Source of the DNA: Methanolinea sp. SDB
Lineage (GTDB): Archaea > Halobacteriota > Methanomicrobia > Methanomicrobiales > Methanospirillaceae
Reading direction: 5' to 3'
Assembly: GCA_001412335.1 (NCBI GenBank)
Contig: LKUF01000411.1
Coordinates: 1 to 6,109, forward strand
Length of the DNA: 6,109 nt
Shown here: in pieces, positions 5,345 to 6,109 of the stretch
How the letters are laid out: each line of letters starts with the position of its first letter
Numbering within the stretch: the first letter of the stretch is position 1
The notes under the pieces: generated by a model
The model's input: only the letters and a program-made list of their open reading frames with translations
The model's database searches: none
What the model was told of the DNA's origin: nothing
Position numbers and translations under genes: made by a program

Positions 5345-6109
5345 TCAGGTCCCGATATCCCAGCTGGTCATGTACTTCTTCTGCAGGTCGCTCAATTCGT
5401 CGATAGAGAGCCCGAGCGAATCGAGCTTGGTCCGCGCAACCTCCTCGTCGATCTCCATCGGGACATTGTACACTCCCGGGTCCAGTTCCCTTCCGTGTTG
5501 TGCGATGTAGAGGGTGGAGAGGGCCTGGAGGGCAAAGCTCAGGTCCATAACCTCCACGGGGTGGCCCATTCCCTTGGGTATGGCAAGGTTGACGAGCCTT
5601 CCCTCGGCGAGCACATGCACGGTCCTGCCGTCCAGCAGATAGCTGTCGATGCCATCCCGGCGGATGATACTGCTCGCATGCGATTCCAGCCATTCGACAT
5701 CGATCTCCACGTTGAAATGGCCTGCATTGGAGAGAATGGCACCGTCTCTCATGAGCGGGAAGTGGTCTCTTCCAATAACCGACGTGTTCCCGGTCGTCGT
5801 GATAAAGATCTCTCCTGTCTGTGCTGCTTTCGCCATCGGCATCACCAGGAACCCGTCCATGTAGGCCTCGAGAGCCCTTCTCGGGTCAACCTCGGTCACC
5901 GTGACGCGTGCTCCCATGCCGCGGAGCTTCCGCGAGAGACCCCTGCCGCAGTATCCATACCCCGCGACGACTACCGATTTTCCGGCCATCAGCACGTTCG
6001 TCGTAACCATGATCGCGGTGAGGGCGCTCTCACCTGTTCCGTGAACGTTGTCAAAGAAGCGTTTCATGGGGGTATCGTTCACCGCAACAACGGGGAAGCG
6101 GAGTTTCTT
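5345..6109 (-). CDS. ahcY: Adenosylhomocysteinase (or inosylhomocysteine hydrolase), N-terminus missing
   Basis: The 254 C-terminal residues are visible; the frame stays open past the right edge. Before the GTG at 6080-6082 the sequence KKLRFPVVAV joins VNDTPMKRFFDNVHGTG, a family signature, so that GTG is internal. The enzyme hydrolyses S-adenosylhomocysteine to homocysteine and adenosine using bound NAD, clearing the product of methyl transfer. The NAD fold shows GYGYCGRG, then VTVTEVDP with the ribose-binding Glu. NAGHFNVEID replaces the more usual GHFDVEID, an Asp-to-Asn change. GHPVEVMDLSFALQ and the ending YMTSWDIGT are of the archaeal type. The Methanocaldococcus jannaschii homologue prefers S-inosylhomocysteine, after deamination of the adenosyl compound, so the same substrate is possible here. 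The missing N-terminal part should hold substrate-binding residues. The stop codon is 2 bases from that of OGG1. Confidence 0.94.
   Translation of the reverse strand, partial: KKLRFPVVAVNDTPMKRFFDNVHGTGESALTAIMVTTNVLMAGKSVVVAGYGYCGRGLSRKLRGMGARVTVTEVDPRRALEAYMDGFLVMPMAKAAQTGEIFITTTGNTSVIGRDHFPLMRDGAILSNAGHFNVEIDVEWLESHASSIIRRDGIDSYLLDGRTVHVLAEGRLVNLAIPKGMGHPVEVMDLSFALQALSTLYIAQHGRELDPGVYNVPMEIDEEVARTKLDSLGLSIDELSDLQKKYMTSWDIGT

Noticed and set aside
5100..5693. 197-codon minus frame across the OGG1 3' end and the adenosylhomocysteinase
   Set aside because: It overlaps two strongly supported genes in other frames and its product is low-complexity, rich in Arg, Gly and Pro.

Overview
The window looks like a piece of a methanogenic archaeal chromosome, most likely from the Methanomicrobiales (inferred, moderate confidence). 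The protein content points that way: a short archaeal-type NifB without a NifX domain, an archaeal-type adenosylhomocysteinase, a SlyD-like FKBP lipoprotein and a eukaryote-type OGG1. So does the promoter style: A/T-rich TATA-like boxes about 25-30 bases ahead of ATG codons that lack a Shine-Dalgarno sequence.

Layout from left to right. Bases 1-324 hold the 3' part of a small cupin gene (+). Bases 325-1385 hold no convincing protein gene. This stretch contains a nested inverted-repeat element (1130-1247) that can fold as one long hairpin and has a good TATA box just upstream. Next come an FKBP-type peptidyl-prolyl isomerase lipoprotein (1386-1970, -) and, divergently, a stand-alone nifB (2215-3108, +). 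A 64-residue zinc-ribbon protein (3249-3443, +) runs tail-to-tail into an emfourin-like lipoprotein (3449-3937, -). A conserved-looking 108-residue protein of unknown function (4010-4336, -) is divergent from an OGG1-type 8-oxoguanine DNA glycosylase (4500-5342, +). The OGG1 gene runs tail-to-tail, 2 bases apart, into an adenosylhomocysteinase that leaves the right edge (5345-6109, -).

Most genes appear to be transcribed singly and no clear operon is visible. Their jobs are unrelated housekeeping or accessory roles: nitrogenase cofactor synthesis, DNA repair, the methyl cycle, and extracytoplasmic protein folding or protease control. The two lipoproteins would sit on the outer face of the membrane. 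I see no CRISPR array, rRNA, tRNA, transposase or defence island. The least explained parts are the gene-poor stretch with its foldable element, the emfourin-like lipoprotein, and an 8-bp perfect dyad between the divergent 4336/4500 promoters.
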